Assembly: GCA_041490205.1 (NCBI GenBank)
Contig: JBGPSQ010000187.1
Coordinates: 1-5,571 of the forward strand
Source: DATDDB01 sp041490205
GTDB taxonomy: Bacteria; Pseudomonadota; Gammaproteobacteria; Burkholderiales; Gallionellaceae
Reading direction: 5' to 3'
Length of the DNA: 5,571 bases
Part shown: positions 5,531 to 5,571 of the stretch, one piece after another
Layout of the letters: each line of letters opens with the position of its first letter
Numbering within the stretch: the first letter of the stretch is position 1
Notes under the pieces: generated by a model
Told to the model about the DNA's origin: nothing
Databases searched by the model: none
Seen by the model: only the letters and a program-made list of their open reading frames with translations
Made by a program: the position numbers and the translations under genes

Positions 5531-5571
5531 CAATCAGTACGGCAGTAACGGTAAAGGACGAATTTAACTAC

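Noticed and set aside
4382..5533. Long 383-codon open frame on the minus strand inside the PLD-like gene
   Set aside because: It lies fully antisense to a frame with two conserved HKD motifs, its translation is Val/His/Gly-rich with no recognisable domain, and it is what third-position GC bias produces opposite a real gene.

Overview
The window looks like a chromosomal segment of a Gram-negative proteobacterium. The evidence is a Pal/OmpA-type outer-membrane lipoprotein with a clear lipobox, an EAL-type signalling protein, and moderately GC-rich coding DNA broken by AT-rich intergenic gaps. The Pal-like C-terminus carries a Cys pair followed by a CWxxNRR-type ending, which I associate with betaproteobacterial Pal proteins. 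That points to a betaproteobacterium, but this is inference from memory and no taxonomic search was run.

Layout, left to right. (1) Positions 1-467, plus strand: the C-terminal end of a Hanks-type Ser/Thr kinase cut by the window edge, ending in one membrane helix. (2) 541-1020, minus strand: a MarR-family regulator with a TTG start. (3) 1021-1233: an AT-rich divergent control region with a perfect 20-bp palindrome, a sigma70-like promoter and a second inverted repeat over the -10 box. (4) 1234-1731, plus strand: a Pal-like OmpA-domain lipoprotein, followed by overlapping hairpins and a strong intrinsic terminator (1808-1837). (5) 1867-3372, minus strand: a membrane-anchored PAS-EAL protein whose EAL domain lacks the metal-binding Asp pair and is probably a c-di-GMP sensor or a dead enzyme. 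(6) 3373-3574: a second AT-rich divergent control region with several palindromes. (7) 3575-5467, plus strand: a 630-residue protein with two HKD phospholipase-D motifs behind an N-terminal beta-rich domain and no signal peptide. (8) 5468-5571: a GNRA-capped hairpin and no visible gene.

No two adjacent genes share an orientation, so every complete gene is probably its own transcription unit, and the two divergent gaps are the regulatory centres. The best-supported regulatory hypothesis is that the MarR protein controls the divergent lipoprotein gene, and possibly itself, through the palindromes between them. The PAS-EAL and PLD-like genes also share a divergent control region, but the sequence does not show a functional link between them. 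I see no tRNA, rRNA, CRISPR array, transposase or insertion sequence. The least ordinary items are the degenerate EAL protein, the cytosolic PLD-like protein and the nested operator-like architecture before the lipoprotein.
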